This document shows, piece by piece, positions 43,773-52,457 of a DNA stretch of 64,000 bases. The stretch's first letter is position 1; the number at the start of each line of letters is the position of its first letter. This stretch comes from Malaciobacter halophilus. Its GTDB lineage: Bacteria > Campylobacterota > Campylobacteria > Campylobacterales > Arcobacteraceae. The notes beneath the pieces are model-generated. The model worked only from the letters and a program-made list of their open reading frames with translations. It searched no databases and was not told the DNA's origin. A program made the position numbers and the translations under genes. The stretch covers positions 1 to 64,000 of the forward strand of contig NZ_NXIF01000041.1 of assembly GCF_002837275.1 (NCBI RefSeq), given 5' to 3'.

Positions 43773-44693
43773 ATGAACTATCAAACTATACTTGAAGAGA
43801 TTTATGAACAAATACAACCTGAACTACAAATAGGAAAAGTTGCTAATTATATTCCAGCACTTAAAGAAGTAAATGCAGATGATTTTGCAATGAGTATTCA
43901 TCTTTTAGATGGAACATCTTATAATATTGGCTCATATAATAAAAAATTTTCAATTCAAAGTATTTCAAAAGTTTTTACATTTAGTATGGCTTTAGAAATA
44001 TACTCTAAAAAACTATATAAAAGAGTTTGGCACGAACCATCAGGTAACCCTTTTAACTCTTTAGTACAATTGGAGTATGAAAAAGGTATTCCAAGAAATC
44101 CTTTTATAAATGCAGGAGCTATTGTAACAACTGATACTTTACTTTCACACTATAAAACAGAAGATAAAACATTTGAAGCTATAAATAATTTTATAAATAG
44201 ACTTTGTAAAGAAAAAATTGATTTTGATGAAAAAATATATAATTCTGAATTAAAACATGGTTTTAGAAATCAAGCTTTAGCTAGTTTGATGAAAAGTTTT
44301 AACAATATAAAAAATCCTATTAATAAAACACTAAATATCTATTTTAAACACTGCTCTTTAATGATGAGTTGTGAACAATTAGCAACATCAATGTTATATT
44401 TGGCAAATCATGGAATTGATCCTAAAACAAAAGAGATATATTTAAACTCTTCAAGAGCAAAACGTGTTAACTCTTTAATGTTAACTTGTGGTCATTATGA
44501 TGCATCAGGAGATTTTGCTTTTCATGTAGGACTTCCAGGCAAAAGTGGTGTAGGAGGAGGAATTGTAGCAATTGTTCCTAAAAAGATGGCAATTTGTGTT
44601 TATTCTCCAAGACTTAATTCAAAAGGTAATTCTCATGCAGGAACTAAGGCTTTAGAACTATTTACATCAAAAACAAAACTATCAATTTTTTAA
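43773..44693 (+). CDS. glsA: Glutaminase
   Basis: The 306-residue enzyme belongs to the serine-dependent beta-lactamase-like glutaminases: the catalytic Ser/Lys in SIQSISKVFTFSMALE, NAGAIVTTDTL, and GLPGKSGVGGGIVAIVPKK are family motifs. It makes glutamate and ammonia from glutamine. No link to the flanking redox operons is evident. Confidence 0.95.
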   Translation: MNYQTILEEIYEQIQPELQIGKVANYIPALKEVNADDFAMSIHLLDGTSYNIGSYNKKFSIQSISKVFTFSMALEIYSKKLYKRVWHEPSGNPFNSLVQLEYEKGIPRNPFINAGAIVTTDTLLSHYKTEDKTFEAINNFINRLCKEKIDFDEKIYNSELKHGFRNQALASLMKSFNNIKNPINKTLNIYFKHCSLMMSCEQLATSMLYLANHGIDPKTKEIYLNSSRAKRVNSLMLTCGHYDASGDFAFHVGLPGKSGVGGGIVAIVPKKMAICVYSPRLNSKGNSHAGTKALELFTSKTKLSIF

Positions 44694-44704
44694 GATAATT
44701 AAAT

Positions 44705-44726
44705 GTAAAGAAATTGTCAAGAAACT
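44705..44726 (+). promoter_or_regulatory. 11-bp direct repeats before the cytochrome operon
   Basis: GTAAAGAAATT (44705-44715) and GTCAAGAAACT (44716-44726) are adjacent and 8 of 11 positions agree. Tandem 11-bp boxes suit an OmpR-class regulator, and the operon encodes one at 47157. A different motif from the ATTCAT boxes, hence a different regulator is expected. Confidence 0.4.
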
Positions 44727-44791
44727 CTACATAACAAATTTAAACTATTCTTTTATACTTTCAAAATAATATGAAATATAAAGGAATTAAA

Positions 44792-45193
44792 ATGAAGAAG
44801 CTACTTCTAATATTTATCTTTGCTACTTTCTGTTTTAGTAATGAACTAAATACTTACTTAAATAGTTTAAAACAAGAAGCAAAAACAAAAAATTCAAACT
44901 TCAAAGAGTTTAGTGTTAAAAGAGGTGAAGAAATCTTTACTTCTAAACACATTGGAAAAAAAGGAAAAGAGATTGCTTGTACTTCTTGCCATGGCATAGA
45001 TTTAACAAAAAAAAATGAAAACTACTTTACTGCAAAAGAGATAGAACCTTTATCAAAAAAAGTTAATCCTACAAGATTAACTGATGTAAAAAAAGTAAAA
45101 AAATGGTTGAGAAGAAATTTCAAAGACGTATATAATAGAGTTGGTACAGCACAAGAAAAAGGTGATGTACTAGTTTATATTTTAAGTAAATAA
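44792..45193 (+). CDS. DUF1924 / SHP-like c-type cytochrome
   Basis: The start at 44792 follows AAGGAATTAAA. The 133-residue protein has a signal peptide (about 1-17) and one heme site CTSCH, followed by the DUF1924 block with VNPTRLTDVKKVKKWLRR and the final QEKGDVLVYILSK. Sphaeroides heme protein (SHP) relatives bind oxygen or NO and are encoded with a diheme cytochrome and a cytochrome b, as here. It faces the periplasm. Confidence 0.88.
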   Translation: MKKLLLIFIFATFCFSNELNTYLNSLKQEAKTKNSNFKEFSVKRGEEIFTSKHIGKKGKEIACTSCHGIDLTKKNENYFTAKEIEPLSKKVNPTRLTDVKKVKKWLRRNFKDVYNRVGTAQEKGDVLVYILSK

Positions 45194-45202
45194 GGATAAA
45201 AA

Positions 45203-45706
45203 ATGAGAACTTTACTTTTATTAATTTTTATAAACTTATTTTTATTTAGTAGTGATTTAAAAAAAGATGTTGCATTAGTTAAAAACAAAGTATATACAAA
45301 TGAATGTGGAGCTTGCCACTTCGCATATTTTCCTGGTTTATTACCTGAAAAATCTTGGAAAAAACTAATGTCTAATTTAGAAAACCACTTTGGAGATGAT
45401 GCAACAGTTGATAAACAAACATTTCAAACATTAGCAAAATTTTTAAATGAAAATAGTGCTGAAAAAAATATGAATTACAAAAGAAGTAGAAAAATAGTAA
45501 ATAGTATTCCTAAAGATGAAGTTTATATTACTATTTCAAAAACACCATACATTCATAAAAAGCATAAAAAAATTAAAAAACATTTAATAACTCAAAAAGA
45601 AGTAAAAGGTCTTTTTAACTGTACTGCTTGCCATAAAGGTGCAAAAAAAGCAATCTTTAATGACGATGATGTAGATATTCCTAATTATGGAAAATGGGAG
45701 GATTAA
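45203..45706 (+). CDS. Diheme cytochrome c (DHC family)
   Basis: The 167-residue protein has a signal peptide (about 1-17), a first heme site CGACH (about 32-36) and a second CTACH near residue 142-146. The middle part includes GLLPEKSWKKLMSNLENHFG, typical of DHC, which accepts electrons from a cytochrome b and passes them to SHP. The C-terminal part of the next, broken gene is its paralog. The start follows AAGGATAAAA. Confidence 0.88.
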   Translation: MRTLLLLIFINLFLFSSDLKKDVALVKNKVYTNECGACHFAYFPGLLPEKSWKKLMSNLENHFGDDATVDKQTFQTLAKFLNENSAEKNMNYKRSRKIVNSIPKDEVYITISKTPYIHKKHKKIKKHLITQKEVKGLFNCTACHKGAKKAIFNDDDVDIPNYGKWED

Positions 45707-45707
45707 A

Positions 45708-46475
45708 ATGAATAAATCATATATATGGTCACTTCCTACAAGAGCCTTTCACTGGCTTTTTGTAGTTGGAATAATAATAGCTTTTTTAACTGATGATGAC
45801 CATTTGTTAAATTATCATGCAATTGTTGGTTATGCTCTATTATTTCTTTTAGCTTTTAGAGTTTTATGGGGATTTTTTGGACCTAAATACTCAAAGTTTA
45901 AAGACTTTCCAACTAATGAGATTAAAGAATACTCTTCAAATGCTTTAAAAAAAGAGTCAAAATATATAGGTCATAATCCAGCAGCTTCTTATGTGATGAT
46001 TACTATGTTAATTTGTACTTTTCTTATCATTTTAACAGGAATATTAACTTATGGAATACAAGAAGCAAAAGGTATTTTAAGTTTTTTAAATGAATCTTAT
46101 TTTAAAGAAATGAAAAAAATTGATGACTTACATGAATTTTTTGCAAACTTTTTTATCTTTTTAATCGTTTTACATCTAATTGGTATTGTAATAGATAAAT
46201 TTTTGCATAAAGAGGTGGAAACTTTAAAATCAATATTTACTGGATACAAAAATACTAAAGAAGATAAAAGTATAAGAATAAATATTTTTCAAAAACTTTT
46301 TGCAGGTTTTATGTTTATACTATTAATTGCTTTTTTAGTATTTAATATAATAAATCCAAAAAATATTTTAGTAGCTTCATTTAATAAGCCAATTGATTAT
46401 AAAGTACAAAATGAAATTTTTGTAAAAGAGTGTGCATCATGTCATACTCTCTATCCCTCCTTTTTTATTGCCTAA
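45708..46475 (+). CDS. Cytochrome b561-type protein, 5' part of a frameshifted gene
   Basis: The start at 45708 is preceded by GGGAGGA. The 255 residues have about four to five membrane spans with histidines in SLPTRAFHWLF, LNYHAIVGYALL and DLHEFFANFFIFLIVLHLIG as heme b ligands, and a stalk. The chain ends ECASCHTLYPSFFIA, only just past a c-type heme site CASCH. The frame is closed early at 46473; the sequence resumes in the +1 frame as a diheme cytochrome domain (see the next feature). Confidence 0.85.
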   Translation: MNKSYIWSLPTRAFHWLFVVGIIIAFLTDDDHLLNYHAIVGYALLFLLAFRVLWGFFGPKYSKFKDFPTNEIKEYSSNALKKESKYIGHNPAASYVMITMLICTFLIILTGILTYGIQEAKGILSFLNESYFKEMKKIDDLHEFFANFFIFLIVLHLIGIVIDKFLHKEVETLKSIFTGYKNTKEDKSIRINIFQKLFAGFMFILLIAFLVFNIINPKNILVASFNKPIDYKVQNEIFVKECASCHTLYPSFFIA

Positions 46476-46827
46476 AAAATCTTGGAATATTTTGATGAGT
46501 GATTTAGAAAACCATTTTGGAGATGATGCTTATGTTGAAGAAGAAACACATAATATAATTTTAAAGTTTTTAGAACAAAATAGTGCAGAAACATCTACTA
46601 AAGAAGCTGCTTTTATGATTTTGGATTCTTTAAAAAATAAAGATATAATAGCTATAACTAAAAGTAATTATTGGAAAAAAACTCATAAAAATATTGATAA
46701 TAATATTTTTTCAAATAGTTTAGTTAAAAGTAAAGCAAACTGTAAAGCTTGCCATAACGATATTGAAAAAGGTTTAATAGAAGATGAAAATATTAAAAAT
46801 ATTAGTAGTTTTACTAGTTATATGTAA
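46432..46827 (+). pseudogene. Out-of-frame DHC-like C-terminal part of the cytochrome b gene
   Basis: In the +1 frame the DNA encodes PPFLLPKKSWNILMSDLENH and continues with CKACH as the second heme site, matching the upstream DHC protein. The shift is at CCC (46455-46457) after CTCTAT; losing one C would join the frames as CASCHTLYPPFLLPKKSW. So one base is extra, or a +1 ribosomal shift at CCC-T occurs. Alone, this frame has no good start. The final 44 bases overlap the CpxP-like gene. Confidence 0.8.
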
Positions 46828-47164
46828 TCTTACATTATTTGCAAAAGACACTAATCATATTTATAAAAATCTTGATTTTTTAAATCTTAATGAAAAGCAA
46901 CAAAAGAAATTAAAAAAGATTTTAATTTCCCATAAAAAAAGATATGAAAAGTTTTACATTTTCAAACAAAAAGAAGAAAAAAAACTTCAAGAACTAATAA
47001 AAGAAGATTATTTTGATGATGATAAATATGAAGATATTGCAGAAGAGATAGAAGAAGAAGCAGTTGAACTTGAAGTTAAAACATTAAAAAAAATACACAA
47101 AATATTAAGTAAAAAGCAAAGAGAAAAATTCTCTCAATATTTACAGGAGTGGAAAGTTGATTAA
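46784..47164 (+). CDS. CpxP/Spy-like exported protein
   Basis: The 126-residue protein has a signal peptide (about 1-20) and a highly charged helical region with LNEKQQKKLKKILISHKKRY and the closing ILSKKQREKFSQYLQEW, the layout of CpxP/Spy and metal-resistance accessory proteins. Such proteins are often feedback partners of a sensor kinase. It lies just before the regulator gene and overlaps it by eight bases. Confidence 0.75.
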   Translation: MKILKILVVLLVICNLTLFAKDTNHIYKNLDFLNLNEKQQKKLKKILISHKKRYEKFYIFKQKEEKKLQELIKEDYFDDDKYEDIAEEIEEEAVELEVKTLKKIHKILSKKQREKFSQYLQEWKVD

Positions 47165-47819
47165 AGATGTTTTGTTAATTGAAGATGATATACAAATGCA
47201 AAGTTTAATAGTTGAATATTTAAAAGATTATAATCTTAACTGTACTGCTATTACACACCCTAAAAAAGCACTAAAAATTTTAAAAGAAAAAAGTTTTGCT
47301 ATTATCATTCTTGATTTGATGCTTCCAGAAATGGATGGTTTTGATTTATTTAAGCAGATTAAAAAAATCTGTGATACTCCTATTATTATCTCATCTGCAA
47401 GAGCTGATATTGGAAATAAAATACATGGTTTTGAACTTGGAGCTGATGATTATTTAGCAAAACCTTATGAGCCAAGAGAACTTGTATTAAGAATAGATTA
47501 TATTTTAAAAAAAAGTTTAAAAAACAAAGAAAAAATCTCTGATTTTATTATTGATAAAGAGAATAAAGAAGTCTTTTTAGATGATTATTCTATTGATTTA
47601 ACAAAAATAGAGTACGAAATATTTATATTTTTGTGTGAAAATATAAATAAAGTCTCTTCAAGAGAACAAATAATTAATGCAACTTCTTTAAATATTGATA
47701 CAAAAAATAGAACCATTGATATGCATATTTCAAATATTAGACAAAAAATTGGTGATGATTCTAAACTTCCTAAATACATAAAATCTATTTGGGGTATTGG
47801 CTATAAATTTGTGAGTTAA
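47157..47819 (+). CDS. OmpR-family response regulator (ArsR-like of epsilon type)
   Basis: Translation begins at a TTG inside the end of the CpxP-like gene, with AGGAG seven bases upstream. The 220-residue protein has a receiver domain with Asp53 in IILDLMLPEMDGF and a winged helix with NRTIDMHISNIRQKIGDDS. Its kinase follows one base after the stop. It probably controls the cytochrome operon starting at 44792, where 11-bp repeats are found. Confidence 0.9.
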   Translation: MIKDVLLIEDDIQMQSLIVEYLKDYNLNCTAITHPKKALKILKEKSFAIIILDLMLPEMDGFDLFKQIKKICDTPIIISSARADIGNKIHGFELGADDYLAKPYEPRELVLRIDYILKKSLKNKEKISDFIIDKENKEVFLDDYSIDLTKIEYEIFIFLCENINKVSSREQIINATSLNIDTKNRTIDMHISNIRQKIGDDSKLPKYIKSIWGIGYKFVS

Positions 47820-47820
47820 A

Positions 47821-49008
47821 ATGTCTATATTTAAAAAAATTTCAATTCTATTTTCAATAAGCTTAGTATTAATGATAATTATTGGTATTTGGACTGATAA
47901 TATAAACTCTAAAAGAATAGATAATCTTATAAAACAAAAATATGTAAAAGTTGCAAATGAAATATTACAAAATTTTGAAAATAAAGAAAAAATTAAAAAA
48001 ATATTAAAAAAATATAATTTGAAACATCTAAAAGATAGAGTAAAAAATAGTAAAATTCTATTTTATAAAGAGTTTACTTTTGGTTATATCACAATTGAAA
48101 AAAGAAACTTTGAAGATGAATTTATTTTAGAAATTAACTACTTAGATGAAAACTATTTATTAAAAACAGAAGATGAAGAGAACCTAAAAGATAAAATGAT
48201 TTTAAATGCTTTAGTTTTTTTAGATATATTTGTTTTAATTTTGATTTTTCTTTTTTTAATTAAGTTATTAACTCCATTAAAACAAATAAGTTTAGAAATA
48301 ACAAAGTTTGCAAATGGAGATTTATCAAGAAGATTAAGTATAAAATCAAAAGATGAGATAGGTCAATTAAGTCAAGCTTTTAATAAGATGGCTTCATCTT
48401 TAGAGGAACTTATAAAAACAAGACAAGAGCTTTTAAAAGATATAGGACATGAGTTAAGAACTCCTATTGCTAAAGGAAAGTTTGCCATAGAAAGGATTGA
48501 TGATTTTTCCCAAAAAGAGCTTCTAAAAAAAATATTTAAAGATTTAGAAATTTTAACAAATGAACTAATAGAACTAGAAAAATTAAACTCTAAAGAACTA
48601 GATATTTCTACATTTGATGTTGAAACTTTAATTATTCAAGCATTAAATAGATTATATATAGAAGATGAAAATTTAATTAATATTAAAATAGAAGAGAATT
48701 TTAAAATAAATGGTGATTTACACTATCTATCTATGGCATTAAAAAACTTGATTGACAATGCATTAAAATATGCTATAACTTATCCAATTGAAATAAAAGC
48801 AACTAAAAATAATATATATATAAAAAATCAAGCAAATAAGTTAAATAAAAAAATCGAATACTATTTAAAACCTTTTACACAAGAGTTGTCACAAAGAGAT
48901 GGGTTCGGGTTAGGACTTAGTATTGTAAATAAAATATTAAAAAAACATAATTTTAGTTTAGTTTATGAATATAGAAATAAAAAGGTTATTTTTAAGATAA
49001 TATTATAG
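47821..49008 (+). CDS. Sensor histidine kinase, ArsS-like, with an atypical ATP lid
   Basis: The 395-residue kinase has membrane helices at about 8-26 and 128-150, a periplasmic sensor of about 100 residues, HAMP, and His210 in LKDIGHELRTPIAKGKF. The ATP domain has LKNLIDNALKYA and GFGLGLSIV, but the usual DxGxG box is replaced by IKNQANKLN. ArsS-type kinases of this phylum have similar lids and sense acid or redox state. Its ligand is not known. Confidence 0.85.
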   Translation: MSIFKKISILFSISLVLMIIIGIWTDNINSKRIDNLIKQKYVKVANEILQNFENKEKIKKILKKYNLKHLKDRVKNSKILFYKEFTFGYITIEKRNFEDEFILEINYLDENYLLKTEDEENLKDKMILNALVFLDIFVLILIFLFLIKLLTPLKQISLEITKFANGDLSRRLSIKSKDEIGQLSQAFNKMASSLEELIKTRQELLKDIGHELRTPIAKGKFAIERIDDFSQKELLKKIFKDLEILTNELIELEKLNSKELDISTFDVETLIIQALNRLYIEDENLINIKIEENFKINGDLHYLSMALKNLIDNALKYAITYPIEIKATKNNIYIKNQANKLNKKIEYYLKPFTQELSQRDGFGLGLSIVNKILKKHNFSLVYEYRNKKVIFKIIL

Positions 49009-49055
49009 TTAAGTGCATTTTATGTATAATTTATGTTAAAAAATCAAGGGTTAAA

Positions 49056-49661
49056 ATGAGTACATTGCAATTAGCTGACTATATAGGTATCATCTCCTTT
49101 GCACTTAGTGGTTTTTTAATTGCAGTTCACTATAAACTTGATATTTTAGGTGTATTCATCTCTTCTTTCTTAACTGCACTTGGTGGAGGGATGATAAGGG
49201 ATGTGGCTTCAAATAATATTCCATATATCTTCATTGATACAACTCCTATTATTCTTGTAATTGGTACTGTTTTTTTCTCTTTTGTATTTAAACTTCATAA
49301 AATTACAAACCTTGAAGGTAAGACTGTATTTATTGTCTCAGATGCAATAGGTTTAGCCTCTTTTGCTATTACAGGATCTTTAGTAGCAATTGAAAATGAG
49401 TTTAATTTTTTAGGTGTATTAATCTTAGCATTTTTAACTGCTGTTGGAGGAGGAACTACAAGAGATATTTTAATAAATAAAGTTCCATTTATACTTGTAT
49501 CAGAGTTTTATGCAACAGTTGCAATTATAATTGGATTGATTACATATATATTAAATCTTTTAAATCTTATGAATATTTTTACATTAACAATTGTTTTTAT
49601 TTTTGGAGTTAGTTTAAGATTACTTGCTTTTTATAAAAAATGGCATTTGCCAAAACTATAA
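49056..49661 (+). CDS. TRIC channel-like (YadS/UPF0126) membrane protein
   Basis: The 201-residue protein has seven membrane spans in a 3+3+1 repeat. The two halves show FLTALGGGMIRDVAS and FLTAVGGGTTRDILI, the paired Gly-rich and Arg signature of UPF0126. Bacterial TRIC proteins form homotrimeric cation channels; some UPF0126 members transport glycine. The ATG follows AAGGG. Confidence 0.9.
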   Translation: MSTLQLADYIGIISFALSGFLIAVHYKLDILGVFISSFLTALGGGMIRDVASNNIPYIFIDTTPIILVIGTVFFSFVFKLHKITNLEGKTVFIVSDAIGLASFAITGSLVAIENEFNFLGVLILAFLTAVGGGTTRDILINKVPFILVSEFYATVAIIIGLITYILNLLNLMNIFTLTIVFIFGVSLRLLAFYKKWHLPKL

Positions 49662-49663
49662 AT

Positions 49664-50902
49664 CTATAATAATCCTAGTTGACTCTCTCTGTGTTCAATT
49701 ACATCTTTTAAATCTTTAATTACTTTTGCTTGCTCACTAACTTGGTCATTTAATTTTATAAACTCTTTTCTTCTTAGATTTATTTCATTTTCAAGAGCTT
49801 CATTTTTATGTTTTAAATCTTCATTTATAACTTTAAACTTTTTCATTTTTGTTACTGCTTCTAATACTTTTTGATAACTTTCTACTTTTAAACTCTCCAT
49901 TTGTTCTGTTAAGTTTTTTAATTTTTCTTCATAATATAAAAGTTGTGAATGTTGTTTTGCACTCTTTTGTTTCTCATTTTCTAAGATTTCATTTTTAAAA
50001 ATTACTGCATTTTCTAAACTTTTAACTCTTTTTTCAAACTCTCTTATTTCACTTAGATATTGATTCTCTTTTTTTCTTGATTCTTTGATATTATTCAAAA
50101 TATTTTTTTTAAATTTTCTTTTTTCATTCTCTTCATCTGTTATTAAAAATCTAATTCCTATATATTCAATAATCTCTTTTTTTGAATTAAATCTTGGAAT
50201 TATTGTAGAGTTTACATAATATGCTTCTTTATTTTTTGCCCTATTTTTAACTTTTCCTTGCCATATTTTTCCATTTTTAATATCACTCCATAAGCCTTTA
50301 AAAATCTCACTTGGCATATCAGGATGTCTAATTATATTATGTGCTTGTCCTAATAGCTCTTCTTTTGTATATCCAGAAGTTTCACAAAATCTTTCATTTA
50401 CAAAAGTAATTATTCCTTTTGGATTAGTTCTAGAAATAATTGCAACCTTATCTATTACATCAATATATTGTTGTAACTCAATTTGTTGTAGCTCTACTAA
50501 TTTTGAATCTTGTGAAATTTTTGCTATTTCTTGAACTTTTAGTATCATATCTTCTACATCATAAGGTTTTAAAATATAAGCAGAAGTATTAAGTTTAATA
50601 GCTTCAAGTAAAAATTTTGACTCTGAATATGCAGTTGCAAATATTAAAGGAACATCAATTTTTAATTTTCTTATCTCTTTTAACATACCAATACCAGATA
50701 AGTTTGGCATATTAATATCACTAATAATTACATCAATATTCTCTTTATTTTCTAAAAATATATCAAGTCCATCTTTTCCATCACTTGCTAAATAGACATT
50801 TTTAAAAAATTTTTTAAAAATCTTACTTAGCTCTTCTTGAGTTGATAAATGGTCTTCAACATACAAAATATTAAGGGTTTTTAAAAAAGCTATATCAATC
50901 AT
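49664..50902 (-). CDS. Response regulator with PAS domain and coiled-coil tail
   Basis: The 412-residue protein has a receiver (about 1-125) with Asp62 in VIISDINMPNLSG, a PAS domain (about 145-265) with GIITFVNERFCETSGYT and IIRHPDMPSEIFKGLW, and a long coiled coil (about 275-405) in place of a catalytic output. That PAS block is the Aer-type seen often in chemotaxis proteins. It has no DNA-binding or diguanylate cyclase part, so it probably signals by protein contact. Confidence 0.85.
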   Translation of the reverse strand: MIDIAFLKTLNILYVEDHLSTQEELSKIFKKFFKNVYLASDGKDGLDIFLENKENIDVIISDINMPNLSGIGMLKEIRKLKIDVPLIFATAYSESKFLLEAIKLNTSAYILKPYDVEDMILKVQEIAKISQDSKLVELQQIELQQYIDVIDKVAIISRTNPKGIITFVNERFCETSGYTKEELLGQAHNIIRHPDMPSEIFKGLWSDIKNGKIWQGKVKNRAKNKEAYYVNSTIIPRFNSKKEIIEYIGIRFLITDEENEKRKFKKNILNNIKESRKKENQYLSEIREFEKRVKSLENAVIFKNEILENEKQKSAKQHSQLLYYEEKLKNLTEQMESLKVESYQKVLEAVTKMKKFKVINEDLKHKNEALENEINLRRKEFIKLNDQVSEQAKVIKDLKDVIEHRESQLGLL

Positions 50903-51079
50903 TACTTTTCCTAGTATCTAATAACTACATTTCAAAAATAATTAAAACATAAAAAATTATATTATTGTTTATATTTATTTTTAATTAACTTATAGCTTCG
51001 TATTTACGGGTATTGTGTCAATTTTATTGATAGAATTTTTATTATTTAATAAAAATTATTTTATAAGAGTAAATAAAAT

Positions 51080-51105
51080 AATAAGAGTTTTTCATAACTC
51101 TTATT
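51080..51105 (-). terminator. Terminator of purN
   Basis: AATAAGAGTT (51080-51089) and AACTCTTATT (51096-51105) form a 10-bp stem with a six-base loop, followed on the minus strand by ATTTTATTT. A second 10-bp hairpin lies at 51034-51057 in the same gap. Confidence 0.75.
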
Positions 51106-51671
51106 TAAATTATTTTTTGTAAACCCTCTATGATAGTCTCTTTTTCTAGGTCTTTTATTCTACTTTCTAGTGACACAATAGTTTCATTTTTATTTAGTAC
51201 TAAAGATTTTTGTAAGATAAACTCTCCTTCATCATAATCCTCAGTTACATAATGTAAAGTGACACCTGAAATTTTTTCATTTGCTTTTATTACTGCTTCA
51301 TGTACATTTCTTCCATACATTCCTTTTCCCCCAAATTTTGGTAATAAAGAAGGATGAGTATTTATAACTCTGTTTTTAAATGCACTTAATAATTTTTTTT
51401 CAATCTTTTTCATATAACCAGATAAAAATATATAATCACACTTGTACTCTTTTAGCAGTTTTGTAATAGCCTTATCAACATTTTCATATTTTTTTGTATT
51501 TACTATATAGTTTGGTATATTTTTACTATTTGCTTTTTGTAAAACCTTTGCATCACTATTATTTGAAATAACTACTACAACTTGTGCATTTAATATCTTA
51601 TTTTCACAAGCTTTTTGTATATAATCAAATCCACTTCCATTGTGAGATGATAATATTCCTATTCTTTTCAT
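51105..51671 (-). CDS. purN: Phosphoribosylglycinamide formyltransferase
   Basis: The 188-residue enzyme has the GAR transformylase motifs: ILSSHNGSGFDYI (phosphate loop), VINTHPSLLPKFGGKGMYG with the catalytic His, and HYVTEDYDEGEFI with Asp and Glu. It adds the formyl group to GAR in purine synthesis. Together with the ruvC gene upstream it runs leftward from the origin. Confidence 0.92.
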   Translation of the reverse strand: MKRIGILSSHNGSGFDYIQKACENKILNAQVVVVISNNSDAKVLQKANSKNIPNYIVNTKKYENVDKAITKLLKEYKCDYIFLSGYMKKIEKKLLSAFKNRVINTHPSLLPKFGGKGMYGRNVHEAVIKANEKISGVTLHYVTEDYDEGEFILQKSLVLNKNETIVSLESRIKDLEKETIIEGLQKII

Positions 51672-51755
51672 AACCTACCTTAAATAAAAGTCAAAATTAT
51701 AATAAAAAATTATTAAGAAGTAAACCACTGTTTTTTTTAATTTTAATATTTAAAA

Positions 51756-52223
51756 CTAATTTATTCTTTGTGCATGGGTAATAGCAATTGCAATAGCATC
51801 TGTAATATCCAATGGTTTTATCTCTTTTTTAATTCCAAGCAATCTTTTTACCATAAAAGCAACTTGTTCTTTTTGTGCCTTACCATTTCCTGTTACTGCT
51901 TGTTTTACTTGTAAAGGAGTATATTCTGCAAAATTTCCAAACTCTAAAAGTACTTTTAAAGATATTGCTCCTCTAAATTGTGCAAGTTTAATTACTGTTT
52001 TTGGGTTATATGCATAAAACATATCTTCAATTGCAACCTCATCAATATCAAACTTATTAAATATCATATCAAGACCTTCAGTCATCTCAACAATTTGCTC
52101 TTGTAATATTTTTGTTTTTATTTTTATTAAACCAGCTTCAATAAGCTTAATATTTCTTCCATTTTTTTCAATAATTGCATATCCGCAATTTCTTGTTCCA
52201 GGGTCTATTCCTAATATTTTCAC
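51756..52223 (-). CDS. ruvC: Holliday junction resolvase RuvC
   Basis: The 155-residue nuclease shows [18 protein letters not shown] with the first catalytic Asp, [14 protein letters not shown] with Glu, and the [13 protein letters not shown] acidic end. It resolves Holliday junctions with RuvAB. It starts with GTG at 52223; this codon itself forms part of a TTCAC sequence of the origin on the other strand. Confidence 0.96.
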   Translation of the reverse strand: MKILGIDPGTRNCGYAIIEKNGRNIKLIEAGLIKIKTKILQEQIVEMTEGLDMIFNKFDIDEVAIEDMFYAYNPKTVIKLAQFRGAISLKVLLEFGNFAEYTPLQVKQAVTGNGKAQKEQVAFMVKRLLGIKKEIKPLDITDAIAIAITHAQRIN

Positions 52224-52440
52224 TACTTATTCACCTTTTATTCATCACATAAAATTTTTCTTTTCAACTTTTCACTTATGTTTAATTCACTTTATTCACA
52301 TACTAAAAGTGTGGTATAATCGTTAATCTTTTATAAATATTCACTTAAATTACGTTTTTTTTCACACGAAATTTTAAATTTATTCACTATGTTGATAATT
52401 TTTTCATAATTATTTAGCTATAATATTTACCAATTATGAA
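52219..52440. other. oriC: Replication origin, upstream part (oriC1-like) with DnaA boxes and AT-rich unwinding region
   Basis: TTCAC cores, the conserved centre of Campylobacterota DnaA boxes, occur eight times on the plus strand: 52219, 52230, 52271, 52286, 52295, 52340, 52361 and 52383. A 50-base AT-rich stretch follows (about 52388-52440), a likely unwinding element, just before dnaA. The first box overlaps the ruvC start codon. Function is inferred from gene order and box content. Confidence 0.85.
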
Positions 52441-52457
52441 AAAAGAGTATATATTAT

